A stretch of 36,966 nucleotides of DNA, from NCBI GenBank assembly GCA_038043445.1, contig JBBTBY010000127.1, positions 1 through 36,966 of the forward strand, written 5' to 3'. Shown in pieces: positions 9,267 to 16,887 of the stretch (positions are counted from its first letter, which is position 1; each line of letters opens with the position of its first letter). A program made the position numbers and the translations under genes. The notes below the pieces were generated by a model. It was given only the letters and a program-made list of their open reading frames with translations, ran no database searches and was not told where the DNA came from. The DNA comes from Spirochaetota bacterium (GTDB lineage: Bacteria > Spirochaetota > Brachyspiria > Brachyspirales > JACRPF01).

Positions 9267-9306
9267 GGTACATATATATAATAATACATGTACCTATTAT
9301 TGTCAA
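9267..9306 (-). promoter_or_regulatory. Strong sigma70-type promoter overlapped by a palindromic operator
   Basis: On the minus strand, TTGACA (9301-9306), a 17-bp spacer and TATTAT (9278-9283) form a near-consensus promoter about 35 bp before the regulator's start codon. The inverted repeat GGTACAT (9267-9273) / ATGTACC (9288-9294) covers the spacer and -10. A repressor bound there would block RNA polymerase, which suits autoregulation by the adjacent GntR-LacI protein; that link is inferred. Confidence 0.7.
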
Positions 9307-9342
9307 GGCGGACAGAACAGATAGAACGCCGGGGGCCGGACG

Positions 9343-10332
9343 TCAGCCGATCTTTCCGCTGATAGTTCGAAAAAGGAATGCCTCCCGCTCATTGAACGGT
9401 GTTCCGTCATTTCTCAGAAGATCATGGAACCATACTGCCGGTTCTTCCGCGCCCTGCGGTGATCCCCAGGGAAATATCGTCTGTGTTTTCCCGGCGACAA
9501 GTCCCCACATATAGCAGCCGACGTTCATATCCATGAACACCGGCAGACAGGTCTCAATGTCGCTCACGCCGCGCCGCATCCATTCAGTGCAAATCACCGG
9601 CCGTCCGTGTTCTTTACGCTCGGTGATTTGGCGTGCGAGAACTGCCGCATCGTGATAATTATGGAACGTGATGATGTCCGATGCCTCGTACTGGAATGCA
9701 TTGAAAACTTCATTATCAGACCATGTTCCGGCGGTGAGCGGCTGTTCCGGTGCGGCTGCCCGCGCCCATTCGAATGTGCTTTTCAGCAGCGGAAGTGAGC
9801 GTTCTCCCTGCCAATGCCCCGGCTCATTGTATAGGTCCCAGAATATAATACGTTCATCCGTACTGAACGTCCGTATCATATCACTGACATACGATCTTAA
9901 AGGATCCCAGACGCTTTCGTCTGCGATCATACGCAGCGGCGGGCTGGACACCCACCCGCTGTTATGCACACCCGGCACCGGCACCGGCTGCAGACCCGCC
10001 TTCGCTTCACGCCCCGCAAAATTACAGTCGTCGAACAATGTCGGAACAACGGACAGACCATGTCCCTGCGATATCTCAAGGAACTCTTTCAATGCATGCT
10101 TACACCAGGCCGCATCCTGTTCCCATACAACGTAGTTCAGGAATATCCTGATCGAATTCATCCCGAGATCGGCCGCCCATCCGAGTTCTCGGTCTATCGC
10201 CGCCCGGTCGAATGTGTCCGCTTGCCACATGGCAATATCATTGACCGCGGTACTTGGGATGAAATTACACCCAATCGGCATGCGTTTTCTGCGATACCAT
10301 GCATTCGCTTTCTCGCACGACCATCTTTTCAT
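9343..10332 (-). CDS. Cytoplasmic GH5-like (clan A) glycoside hydrolase
   Basis: A protein of 329 residues without a signal peptide, so it should act on imported oligosaccharides. It is a TIM-barrel clan A hydrolase. IIFWDLYNEPGHW gives the acid/base Glu170 on strand 4, and RPVICTEWMRRG gives the likely nucleophile Glu250 on strand 7; LGMNSIRIFLNYVVW is the strand 2 region. The closest broad description is cellulase-family/GH5-like, but subfamily and substrate (mannan, xylan, glucan) cannot be told. GGGGAG precedes the ATG by eight bases. It lies between the regulator promoter and a 374-bp palindrome-rich gap, and its transcription may be controlled from that gap. Confidence 0.85.
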   Translation of the reverse strand: MKRWSCEKANAWYRRKRMPIGCNFIPSTAVNDIAMWQADTFDRAAIDRELGWAADLGMNSIRIFLNYVVWEQDAAWCKHALKEFLEISQGHGLSVVPTLFDDCNFAGREAKAGLQPVPVPGVHNSGWVSSPPLRMIADESVWDPLRSYVSDMIRTFSTDERIIFWDLYNEPGHWQGERSLPLLKSTFEWARAAAPEQPLTAGTWSDNEVFNAFQYEASDIITFHNYHDAAVLARQITERKEHGRPVICTEWMRRGVSDIETCLPVFMDMNVGCYMWGLVAGKTQTIFPWGSPQGAEEPAVWFHDLLRNDGTPFNEREAFLFRTISGKIG

Positions 10333-10425
10333 ATGTTCGCTCCCCTGGCGAAGATTACTTTCACATTGAACTACTCCCGGAAAAACGGTTGAGAATATGA
10401 TATCTCATCACCGATTCCGAGACAC

Positions 10426-10462
10426 TCGTATCGAACATACTGAAACAGCATGTTCGATACGA
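10426..10462. repeat. Perfect 13-bp inverted repeat, 11-bp loop
   Basis: TCGTATCGAACAT (10426-10438) is followed by an 11-base spacer and its exact reverse complement (10450-10462). It lies about 95 bp upstream of the GH5-like start codon. There is no adjoining T tract, so an operator is more likely than an intrinsic terminator. Confidence 0.7.
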
Positions 10463-10656
10463 TGCATGTTCCTTGTATACCGTGCCGCATCGATGAACGC
10501 TTTCTCCCTGCGGAGAGCCGGCGATCATCCACTGTCTCCGAACATACCGCCGAAGCGGCGACATCGGTCACCATGTTCGACATGATAGTCCGAACCATAA
10601 GCGCGATAGTACCCATAGCCGTCTCCATTGTGTGAATGACGTCAGCACTGACCGGC

Positions 10657-10692
10657 CGACGGTGAACATGCACGGCCGCATGTTCACCGTCG
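10657..10692. repeat. Perfect 15-bp inverted repeat, 6-bp loop
   Basis: CGACGGTGAACATGC (10657-10671) and its exact reverse complement (10678-10692) flank a 6-base loop, 14 bp after the stop of the beta-helix gene on the minus strand. The stem is GC-rich and could end or stabilise that transcript, but no U-tract follows. It shares the GAACATG core with the repeat at 10426-10462. Confidence 0.7.
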
Positions 10693-10706
10693 TACAAACG
10701 CGGTGT

Positions 10707-12518
10707 TCACTTCACCGCCCGCCCGTCGTCCACCGGCGCGACCCCTTCTGGAAGCCGTACATTGAGTCCTCGGATGATGACTCCGGCATCACCGGCATCG
10801 ACCGTCGAATGGATCCGAACCGCAGCAGCGGCATTCGAGCTCATATCGTACACGAAAAGAGACTCGATGCGGACAAGGCTGCTCTGCATGAGCAGTACCG
10901 TCGGCAGCGGAAACGGATGTCCCCCCGCGTTCATGCTGAACATATTCGACACTATCGATACGCCCGAAGCATTCCGGATATCAATTCCGCCGACACGGGG
11001 ATCGGCATACGTATTCCCTGCGATGACGATATTCCTGATATCCCGATGGAGCGACATGCCCTTCACCGAACTGATCATGGATCGTATTGACGGCTGAGCA
11101 TTCGCGCCGAGGCCGTGCACGCCGCGGAACACATTGCGCTCGATGCGTATATCATGCGGCACCGGCCCCTCAGAATATTCCGATTCTTTTATGACCGCGA
11201 TCGCAAGTCCATCGATGTTCTCAAACACATTATCCGTGATGATCGCATCGCTTTTCACCAGTATACTGCGCCCGCGGTGACGCCCGAAGAAATTGCTCCG
11301 AATTATAACCTGCCCGCCGCTTGCATCGAGATTGTACACATTGTCCGCCTCACGCGTCGACCGCCCGGCGACAAGGCCTTCGACCGGTGACGCAACCGTG
11401 ATCGTGTGCAGGTACGGATGCTGCGCATCAACGGCAACAACGGTCGTTTCAGCTCGTATGCGTCCCACAGCCGGATCGAATATCTGTATGCGGTCGCCCG
11501 GATAGCAGCGGAATGTGCCCGCATTGTTCACGGTGAACCGTGTCGGCGATATGTTGCTCCACACGGTAGCTGCCCGGCAGTGAATATTGATCGAATCATC
11601 GAGCATCCCCTCAAAGTGACAGCGCTCGATGAGGAATGTCCCGCGCACACCGAAGGAATGAATTCCGTCCGCACAGGATGACATGATACGCCCGCTCCCG
11701 GGCCTGCGCATTACCGTCATGCCGCGTATCGCCACATCCTTCGTATTCGCCCATGTAGTCGTCGTTGCGGGACATGCATATATCGCAACATCACGCACGG
11801 ATATGTTCGTACAGTCCCACGCCCCGATGGCGCTCTGAACATACCACCGATAACTGTGCGCATATCGGTCGCCGGCGGCAAGCCCCGCCTTCGTCAGCGC
11901 AGCATGGTCCTTTACGGTAAACCGGAAAACCGGTGCACCCATCGCCATCACCGACTTCATACGGTGTACGATAAGATCATAGAACACCCCGTCGATCACC
12001 TTCACGCCGAATGAACTTTTGGCGTCGGCAAAGAACGGGGCATCAGGTGCAGGATACCCCTCATCCACGGCAAGATCGAACGTACCGGCTGCAGCATCGG
12101 CCGCGGAGATCGTCCCCTGCGTGAACGGCACGATGTCGTGATCGACGGCAATATCTTCTACCGCGATATTCATGCATCTGCTGAACCGAAAACCGCCGTA
12201 CGGCGGACGCGCGACGCGTATCACCGTATTCGTGCCTTTGCCGCGGAACGTGATGTTGGCGATACCGCTGAAATCGAGTGCGGCGATCTGATTCGTGTCC
12301 GGCGGCATCACCTGATAGATACCGGCGCAAAACTCGATCACCGCGCCATTGTTCGCGGCCGCAGCGGCCACTGCTTTATACACAGCAGGCGCACAGTCGG
12401 TATTCCCGTCCGGCTTCGCACCGAAAGCATCGACATGAAAAGACGCAGGGAATACGACCGCCGCTGCGAAGAGAACCGCCGCCGCTTTTCTCGCTATCCC
12501 AAGAACGTTCATCGACAT
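10707..12518 (-). CDS. Secreted right-handed beta-helix protein (pectate-lyase-like)
   Basis: About 603 residues. The frame is open back to 12617, but I start it at 12518 (or 12512) because the signal peptide MNVLGIARKAAAVLFAAAVV begins there. The 33 codons before it are a diverged copy of the start of the WbsX-like gene at 16770. FHVDAFGAKPDGNTDCAPAV opens the pectate-lyase-3 fold, and VDHDIVPFTQGTISAADAAA parallels the conserved segment in the genes at 1-817 and 880-2694. Asn-rich rungs (IIRSNFFGRHRG, IRIERNVFRGVHG) continue to the end. GGGAA just before the ATG could serve as ribosome site, while GGAG before 12617 survives from the copied leader, so both starts may be used. The substrate is unknown. 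Confidence 0.82.
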   Translation of the reverse strand: MSMNVLGIARKAAAVLFAAAVVFPASFHVDAFGAKPDGNTDCAPAVYKAVAAAAANNGAVIEFCAGIYQVMPPDTNQIAALDFSGIANITFRGKGTNTVIRVARPPYGGFRFSRCMNIAVEDIAVDHDIVPFTQGTISAADAAAGTFDLAVDEGYPAPDAPFFADAKSSFGVKVIDGVFYDLIVHRMKSVMAMGAPVFRFTVKDHAALTKAGLAAGDRYAHSYRWYVQSAIGAWDCTNISVRDVAIYACPATTTTWANTKDVAIRGMTVMRRPGSGRIMSSCADGIHSFGVRGTFLIERCHFEGMLDDSINIHCRAATVWSNISPTRFTVNNAGTFRCYPGDRIQIFDPAVGRIRAETTVVAVDAQHPYLHTITVASPVEGLVAGRSTREADNVYNLDASGGQVIIRSNFFGRHRGRSILVKSDAIITDNVFENIDGLAIAVIKESEYSEGPVPHDIRIERNVFRGVHGLGANAQPSIRSMISSVKGMSLHRDIRNIVIAGNTYADPRVGGIDIRNASGVSIVSNMFSMNAGGHPFPLPTVLLMQSSLVRIESLFVYDMSSNAAAAVRIHSTVDAGDAGVIIRGLNVRLPEGVAPVDDGRAVK

Positions 12519-12675
12519 TTCCCATTCGCCGAGACCCATGGACCGGAAAGTCCTCATCCGCGGATCGGGATGACAGGACGGACACACGAACGCTGCTGCA
12601 TCATACTTTGTGCTCATACATGCTCCAAGAGCGCTTTGGACGTATCGCAGAGCGGATCATACGATAGTATACAAT
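12519..12675 (-). pseudogene. Diverged copy of the WbsX-like gene's promoter, ribosome site and first 33 codons
   Basis: Read on the minus strand this segment aligns with 16676-16830: a TATACT -10 (12666-12671), TGCGATACGTC, TTGGAGCATGTATGAGCAC, then codons for MSTKYDAAAFVCPSCHPDP and MGLGEWE. The intact gene has MSTYDVAAFVWPSYHPDP and MGIGEWE. Similarity stops exactly at GEWE, where the beta-helix signal peptide begins. The frame has one extra codon and no stop, and conserved Trp and Tyr residues have been replaced by Cys and Arg. This looks like a truncated duplicate that now supplies the upstream region of the beta-helix gene. Confidence 0.75.
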
Positions 12676-12773
12676 TTAATCGGGAAATAATGACCGGCAT
12701 GCCGCCGATCGATATATCGTCTTTCATGGAACGTCGGGCTGTGATCTGCCCTGCAGAACGTATTCTCCGCAAC

Positions 12774-13826
12774 TTATTCCGGGATATAGTCGACATAGCC
12801 GCCAGCTTTCCCTCCGGGTCTCACTATCTGCAGATGCGATTCTTTGACGTGTCCCCGGTCATAGAGGTTATGCGCGTCGATGGAACAGGTTTGGTTCTCG
12901 ATGCAGAAATATCTTCGCGTGGTCCACACCACCACATGCGTGAGATCGGCGCTCGCACGAAGGTGCAGCACACGTCCGATGGTGCGGTAGTCGATCGCGA
13001 CACGACTCATCGGTGTCGCCCCGAAAAAAACATCATCCAATCGCAGGGTCGAGAGCGGCCGAAATTCCGTCAGGTCCCATGCCGCATTCGAGCCAACCAT
13101 GGTAAGCCTTCCCGTAGGCAGATAATTCGATGATTCCATATGGTACGGCAGCGGCACGCGGATGAAAACCTTATCAGTGTCGCCGATGATCTTCCAGAAT
13201 GGATGTACACCGAACCCGAATCCCATATCCCTTCCGTCGCGATTCTCGACCTCATAGCTTATCCGTACTCTATCTGCCAGTAATGTATATTGAACGACGA
13301 GGGTGTTTGCATAGGGGAAAGCCGGAAATCGGGGATCATTTCGATCAAGAGCATACCAGATCCTGCATGATATCGAGTTCGTGCCAAGCCGAGGCTCTTC
13401 GAATCTCCAGGCATCGTCCCAGACCAGGCCATGCAGCGCGTGTGATCGCGTTTCCCCGGAAAATGACATGGTATGCTTTTCACCCTGAAAAACATAATTG
13501 CTGTCCCTTACCCTGTTCGGTGTCGGGTAGAGAATGAGAGTGCCGACCTGTTTTTTCTTAAGATCCGATAATGCTTCCGGTCCGAGAATGAGTTCTGTGC
13601 CCCCGACGGAAAAAAAGAACATATTCCCGCCGCCCTCAGGACAGATCTTCACCTTCATACTGTTCGAGGGTCGACGCCTGTCATCCGTGCTCAGTTCAAC
13701 AATGTGCCATGCCGTAGTACCATCTTTTGTGACCGCGGAACTGAATACAACATCCGATGCGGACCCGAGAATAATGCGAGCGCCAAGGAGCAATGAAGAT
13801 GCGGTGATCAGAAAACAGTTCCTCAT
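12774..13826 (-). CDS. Secreted aldose 1-epimerase-like protein (mutarotase fold)
   Basis: A protein of 350 residues with an N-terminal signal peptide (core FLITASSLLLGARIILGSAS) and AGGAAAG before the ATG. It has the galactose-mutarotase-like fold: HALHGLVWDD gives the His133 region, GFGFGVHPFW gives His208, and YFCIENQTC gives the likely catalytic base Glu310. These are the expected His/His/Glu positions of aldose epimerases. Most aldose epimerases are cytoplasmic, so the signal peptide is notable. The gene begins 30 bp after the GH13 stop on the same strand, so the pair should be co-transcribed. Inferred role: interconverting anomers of sugars released outside the cytoplasmic membrane, or acting as a sugar-binding relative. 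Confidence 0.82.
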   Translation of the reverse strand: MRNCFLITASSLLLGARIILGSASDVVFSSAVTKDGTTAWHIVELSTDDRRRPSNSMKVKICPEGGGNMFFFSVGGTELILGPEALSDLKKKQVGTLILYPTPNRVRDSNYVFQGEKHTMSFSGETRSHALHGLVWDDAWRFEEPRLGTNSISCRIWYALDRNDPRFPAFPYANTLVVQYTLLADRVRISYEVENRDGRDMGFGFGVHPFWKIIGDTDKVFIRVPLPYHMESSNYLPTGRLTMVGSNAAWDLTEFRPLSTLRLDDVFFGATPMSRVAIDYRTIGRVLHLRASADLTHVVVWTTRRYFCIENQTCSIDAHNLYDRGHVKESHLQIVRPGGKAGGYVDYIPE

Positions 13827-13856
13827 CGGCTCACTTTCCTATTCGTCATCGGCGGA

Positions 13857-15440
13857 TTATTTCCTTTCGAGCAGGAACACCCCAAGATGTTCCGCCGGGA
13901 TTTGGGCGGAGAACGATCCGCGCGTATCCCGATCCTTTTCTTCGATACGTGTACCCGACAGCAGATCCGTCAGAACGCATTTTTCCATATCGGAAATCCC
14001 GAGCAACTCATACGGAGGGTCTATCCGGATGACATCTTCGCTCGAAGTACATTGATAATTCGGCACGACCATCACGGCTTTTTCACGATTGAACCGGGCA
14101 TACGCCTGCAGCGGATTGGGCGCACCGCTCCTTGTCGACGCAACCGCCGCGATATTGGCGTCGCGCGTGCTTTCCGGGTAATACTCGAATAGTTCGGGAT
14201 AGGTACGGCGGATGCGTATGTATCGTTTCACATCCTCGAAGAAGGCGCGGTTCGAAGGCGCGTCTCGCTGACCCCAGTCGATGGTATTAAAAAACATGCA
14301 CCCGGTCGATCGCTCGCCGGGCATAGTGATCCACAATCGCGGATTGTTCCACTCCTCCCCGATCCACCACAGGGGTATGAACGGGGCGAATATCGCCTGA
14401 TAACCGATGCGTACCCGGTTGCCCTGAACAAAGGGCTTGGGGTTATCGTGGCAAAGAAGGTTGTAGGTGTAAAAGCGGAAATGGCCGCCCAAGTGCTGCT
14501 TCACCAGTGACCCCTTGCCGATCCCGAAACCGCTTTTGATCACTTCGGTGATATTGCTCCTGATCAGGAAACTGTATCTCTCACCCCAGCGCTCCATCTG
14601 CTCCTTCAAGTGCTTTTTATCGGCCCAGTCGGGGTCCTCATCACGCCCCAGCACCCCGACCTGCTCAAAATCGAATGTTTCCCTCCGCTCATTGCCGGTT
14701 TCGGATACCAAGATGATCTTCCTTCCTTGGGCATAGAGGGCGTCGCGCACTTCCTTAAAGTAGTAGCCCGATGTATCGGGCGCAAGATCTACACGGTAGC
14801 CGTCCGCCCCGGTGGCAAGTATGAATTTCACGGCATGGCCGAGGAACCATTTTCTCAGTTCTTCGCTTTTCCAGTTCAACCGGTAGCCGCCATAGACCAT
14901 GCTCAGGCTTCCATCCGTATTTCGCGTATAGAACTCAGGATGCTCCGCCACCAGGTCTGAGTTGGTCCTGGTACCCCAGACGATGATGTCGAATATCACG
15001 CGGATATTTCTCCGATGTGCCTCGTCCACGAACTGCTTGACGACCTGATACGAACCATCGAGGGTATCGGCGCCCGTAAGCGCGCTTTCAATGGTGTGGC
15101 AGCCGAAATTCCCGTAGCCGTTGATCTTGGAACCGCGACCCCAAATAGGGTTGATCCATAGGCCGTTCACTCCCATCTCCGCATAATGGTCAAGGACCCT
15201 GGTTGCCGCAGCAAAGGTGCCTTCCGGGGTTGCGGTCTCGATGCGGAACTGGGCCATGATCAGGGTTTTAACCCAATCCGGAGAAAAGCCTTCTATTTGC
15301 ACCTGATCGTCGGACAGCAACTTGGGAATGAGCATTGCATTATCGATCTTACCGACCGGTCTTTGTGCGCTCAGTATAGTACTCAAGATCAATACCCCTG
15401 GAAAAAATAGAAGTAGAAAAGTGAAATTGTTTCTGCCCAT
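13857..15440 (-). CDS. Secreted GH13 alpha-amylase-family protein
   Basis: A protein of 527 residues with a signal peptide (core FTFLLLFFPGVLILSTILSA). GH13 conserved regions are visible. GADGYRVDLAPD contains the nucleophile Asp218, KIILVSETGN the acid/base Glu247, and NLLCHDNPKPF the stabilising Asp332 with its preceding His331. Region I is unusual: RVIFDIIVWGTRTN keeps Asp151 but lacks the His that usually follows in the DVVxNH motif, which may alter substrate fit at subsite -1. The C-terminal part is the usual small beta domain (VMVVPNYQ to GVFLLERK). GAGGGG lies four bases before the ATG. Its upstream gap carries the shared 65-bp element at 15555-15619, so it is probably activated together with the WbsX-like gene. 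Confidence 0.87.
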   Translation of the reverse strand: MGRNNFTFLLLFFPGVLILSTILSAQRPVGKIDNAMLIPKLLSDDQVQIEGFSPDWVKTLIMAQFRIETATPEGTFAAATRVLDHYAEMGVNGLWINPIWGRGSKINGYGNFGCHTIESALTGADTLDGSYQVVKQFVDEAHRRNIRVIFDIIVWGTRTNSDLVAEHPEFYTRNTDGSLSMVYGGYRLNWKSEELRKWFLGHAVKFILATGADGYRVDLAPDTSGYYFKEVRDALYAQGRKIILVSETGNERRETFDFEQVGVLGRDEDPDWADKKHLKEQMERWGERYSFLIRSNITEVIKSGFGIGKGSLVKQHLGGHFRFYTYNLLCHDNPKPFVQGNRVRIGYQAIFAPFIPLWWIGEEWNNPRLWITMPGERSTGCMFFNTIDWGQRDAPSNRAFFEDVKRYIRIRRTYPELFEYYPESTRDANIAAVASTRSGAPNPLQAYARFNREKAVMVVPNYQCTSSEDVIRIDPPYELLGISDMEKCVLTDLLSGTRIEEKDRDTRGSFSAQIPAEHLGVFLLERK

Positions 15441-15554
15441 ACGACCCCTCGGCTCATGCGAGGATGGAACATCTTTGCCGACACATCAGTGCTTCATCCC
15501 CGGAGCATCACTTTCACTGCGGATCAAGTGATACCATTTTCAGCGGCAGCAAGT

Positions 15555-15619
15555 AGTATATGAAAGGGATCAAGATCCGGTGTTGCGGATAATCGGAAAT
15601 GATTTGCGTTTTTTCGGGT
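15555..15619 (-). promoter_or_regulatory. Activator-type promoter element upstream of the GH13 gene (copy 1)
   Basis: On the minus strand this 65-bp block aligns without gaps to 16823-16887. Both copies have ACCCGAAA, CGCAAATC, TCCGA, CGCAAC and a TATACT -10 (15555-15560). The two CGCAA units start exactly 21 bp apart (15604-15608 and 15583-15587 on the plus strand). There is no good -35. Direct half-sites two helical turns apart before an isolated -10 are typical of AraC-family activation. Confidence 0.65.
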
Positions 15620-15633
15620 ACACAGCGACAGTT

Positions 15634-16770
15634 TCATACCCCACCCTCGCGCGAATCTGTAAACACATGCTTCACCGCCTCAAGATATCCATATCCATAC
15701 ATCGTACACGGCTCAAGATAGCTCGTCTCCGTCCACTCATTCCAGCTGTTCACCGTGATAAGCGGCGCCTGTTTCGGGTGCGCATCGATGTACTCCTTCG
15801 CCTTGCGGAGAGCCGCCTCAAAATTCGCCGGCGTATTGTTCTTGATGATAGAGCCCTTCACATTGAAGGTACGCGGGCTTGAGTCCCAGCCTACGCTTAC
15901 ATGCGGATAATACGGTGCTGAATATTTCTTATCGATCGCATTCCAGTCATTCACGGCATCCTTCACCGCTTCGTTATAATCCCGGTTCACATCTGTGAAA
16001 TGACAGAACTGATAATGGGTAAGAGAATCAAAGGCGAGTTTCTCAACGACGTCCTTCTGCGTACCGACATTGTCGCCCGGAACACCGGAAAGCGATCTGT
16101 CGCTGTCCTTGCGCATTGAGAGCTGCAGGTCGAGCCCCGGGAATCCCGCCTTCTTCACTTCGTCGCGGAACCAGAGAAGCGCCGACATCGCCTCATCAAT
16201 ACCGCCGAGCCCTTTCATGAACGTATTGAGATCGTAGAGCATGTATACCGGCTTTCCATCGATCTTATAGTAGGAAGGATGTGAAAAGTATTTTTCTATC
16301 GTCCTCTTGACGATGATCTCGAATTCCTGTCTGTCGACGCCGCCCTTCCATATCAGGGACTTATTTTTATGCATGAAAGCATCGTCCGCATTGCGCTTAT
16401 CCCAGCCGAGGCCAACATCATGATTGGCCCACATGAGATAGAATTTCATCTTGCTGTTGTTCTTCGCCTTGAGAAAACCGTCATTGAGACAGCCCTCAAG
16501 GAATGGCATGCCGTCATACCAATACCAATCGTAGATGAACACATTGACACCGTGATCGACCGCCGCCTCTATCTGCATTTCCATCACATACGGATCGGCC
16601 TCGTTCACATAGCCCCAGAGCGGGAAGCGCGGCTGTTCATGCCCCTCGTACTTGGGCGCGTTCTTCATCACGGTCTCCCATTCGCCGATACCCATGGGCC
16701 AGAAGATCTTCGCCCGGGGATCGGGGTGATAGGACGGCCACACGAACGCTGCTACATCATATGTGCTCAT
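15634..16770 (-). CDS. GH99-like / WbsX-family protein (cytoplasmic)
   Basis: A protein of 378 residues without a signal peptide. VAAFVWPSYHPDPRAKIFWP, GEWETV, QPRFPLWGYVNE, GVNVFIYDWYWYDGMPFLEG and the C-terminal TVNSWNEWTETSYLEP are hallmarks of the family annotated either as glycosyltransferase WbsX or as GH99-like domain. The TIM-barrel appearance and conserved NEWxE favour a hydrolase-like fold such as endo-mannosidase relatives; known members occur both in O-antigen clusters and in degradative loci. The degradative neighbours favour breakdown of an oligosaccharide here. GGAG lies seven bases before the ATG. The promoter is the activator-type element at 16823-16887. Its own first 33 codons are copied at 12519-12617. 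Confidence 0.85.
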   Translation of the reverse strand: MSTYDVAAFVWPSYHPDPRAKIFWPMGIGEWETVMKNAPKYEGHEQPRFPLWGYVNEADPYVMEMQIEAAVDHGVNVFIYDWYWYDGMPFLEGCLNDGFLKAKNNSKMKFYLMWANHDVGLGWDKRNADDAFMHKNKSLIWKGGVDRQEFEIIVKRTIEKYFSHPSYYKIDGKPVYMLYDLNTFMKGLGGIDEAMSALLWFRDEVKKAGFPGLDLQLSMRKDSDRSLSGVPGDNVGTQKDVVEKLAFDSLTHYQFCHFTDVNRDYNEAVKDAVNDWNAIDKKYSAPYYPHVSVGWDSSPRTFNVKGSIIKNNTPANFEAALRKAKEYIDAHPKQAPLITVNSWNEWTETSYLEPCTMYGYGYLEAVKHVFTDSREGGV

Positions 16771-16822
16771 ACATGCTCCACCGTTTCACTTGACGTATCG
16801 CATGATCAATGCGACCGCATAC

Positions 16823-16887
16823 AGTATATGAATGTGATACTTCATCGGCGTTGCGCATCTTCGGAGAAGATTTGCGTTATTTCGGGT
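16823..16887 (-). promoter_or_regulatory. Activator-type promoter element upstream of the WbsX-like gene (copy 2)
   Basis: This is the second copy of the 65-bp block at 15555-15619, with TATACT at 16823-16828 and CGCAA units (TTGCG on the plus strand) at 16851-16855 and 16872-16876, again 21 bp apart. The variable bases lie mainly between the inner half-site and the -10, so the conserved positions look selected. It abuts the stop codon of the monooxygenase gene. Confidence 0.65.

Larger units (their letters stand above)
10333..10706. other. 374-bp gene-free region rich in palindromes and GAACAT/ATGTTC words
   Basis: I see no convincing gene here; the 108-codon open frame on the minus strand (10371-10697) resembles nothing and overlaps all the palindromes. 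The stretch holds two long perfect inverted repeats (listed separately), a small CCGC-CGAA-GCGG hairpin near 10547-10558, and overlapping TGACGTCA and GTCAG-CA-CTGAC palindromes at 10637-10652. GAACAT or its complement occurs eight times, starting at 10333, 10433, 10450, 10466, 10540, 10573, 10664 and 10680. About 0.2 would be expected by chance. It is the upstream region of the GH5-like gene and the downstream region of the beta-helix gene. Confidence 0.65.

Noticed and set aside
5470-10644. TGACGTCA at 5472-5479 and 10637-10644 as a common regulon operator
   Set aside because: An 8-bp word is expected roughly once in two such windows; two intergenic copies are too few to claim a regulon.
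10657-10692. Intrinsic terminator after the beta-helix gene
   Set aside because: The stem is strong, but no T tract follows on the minus strand, so I list it only as an inverted repeat.
10371-10697. A 108-codon minus-strand frame in the gap before the GH5-like gene
   Set aside because: It covers both perfect inverted repeats, has no convincing ribosome site, and looks like no protein family.
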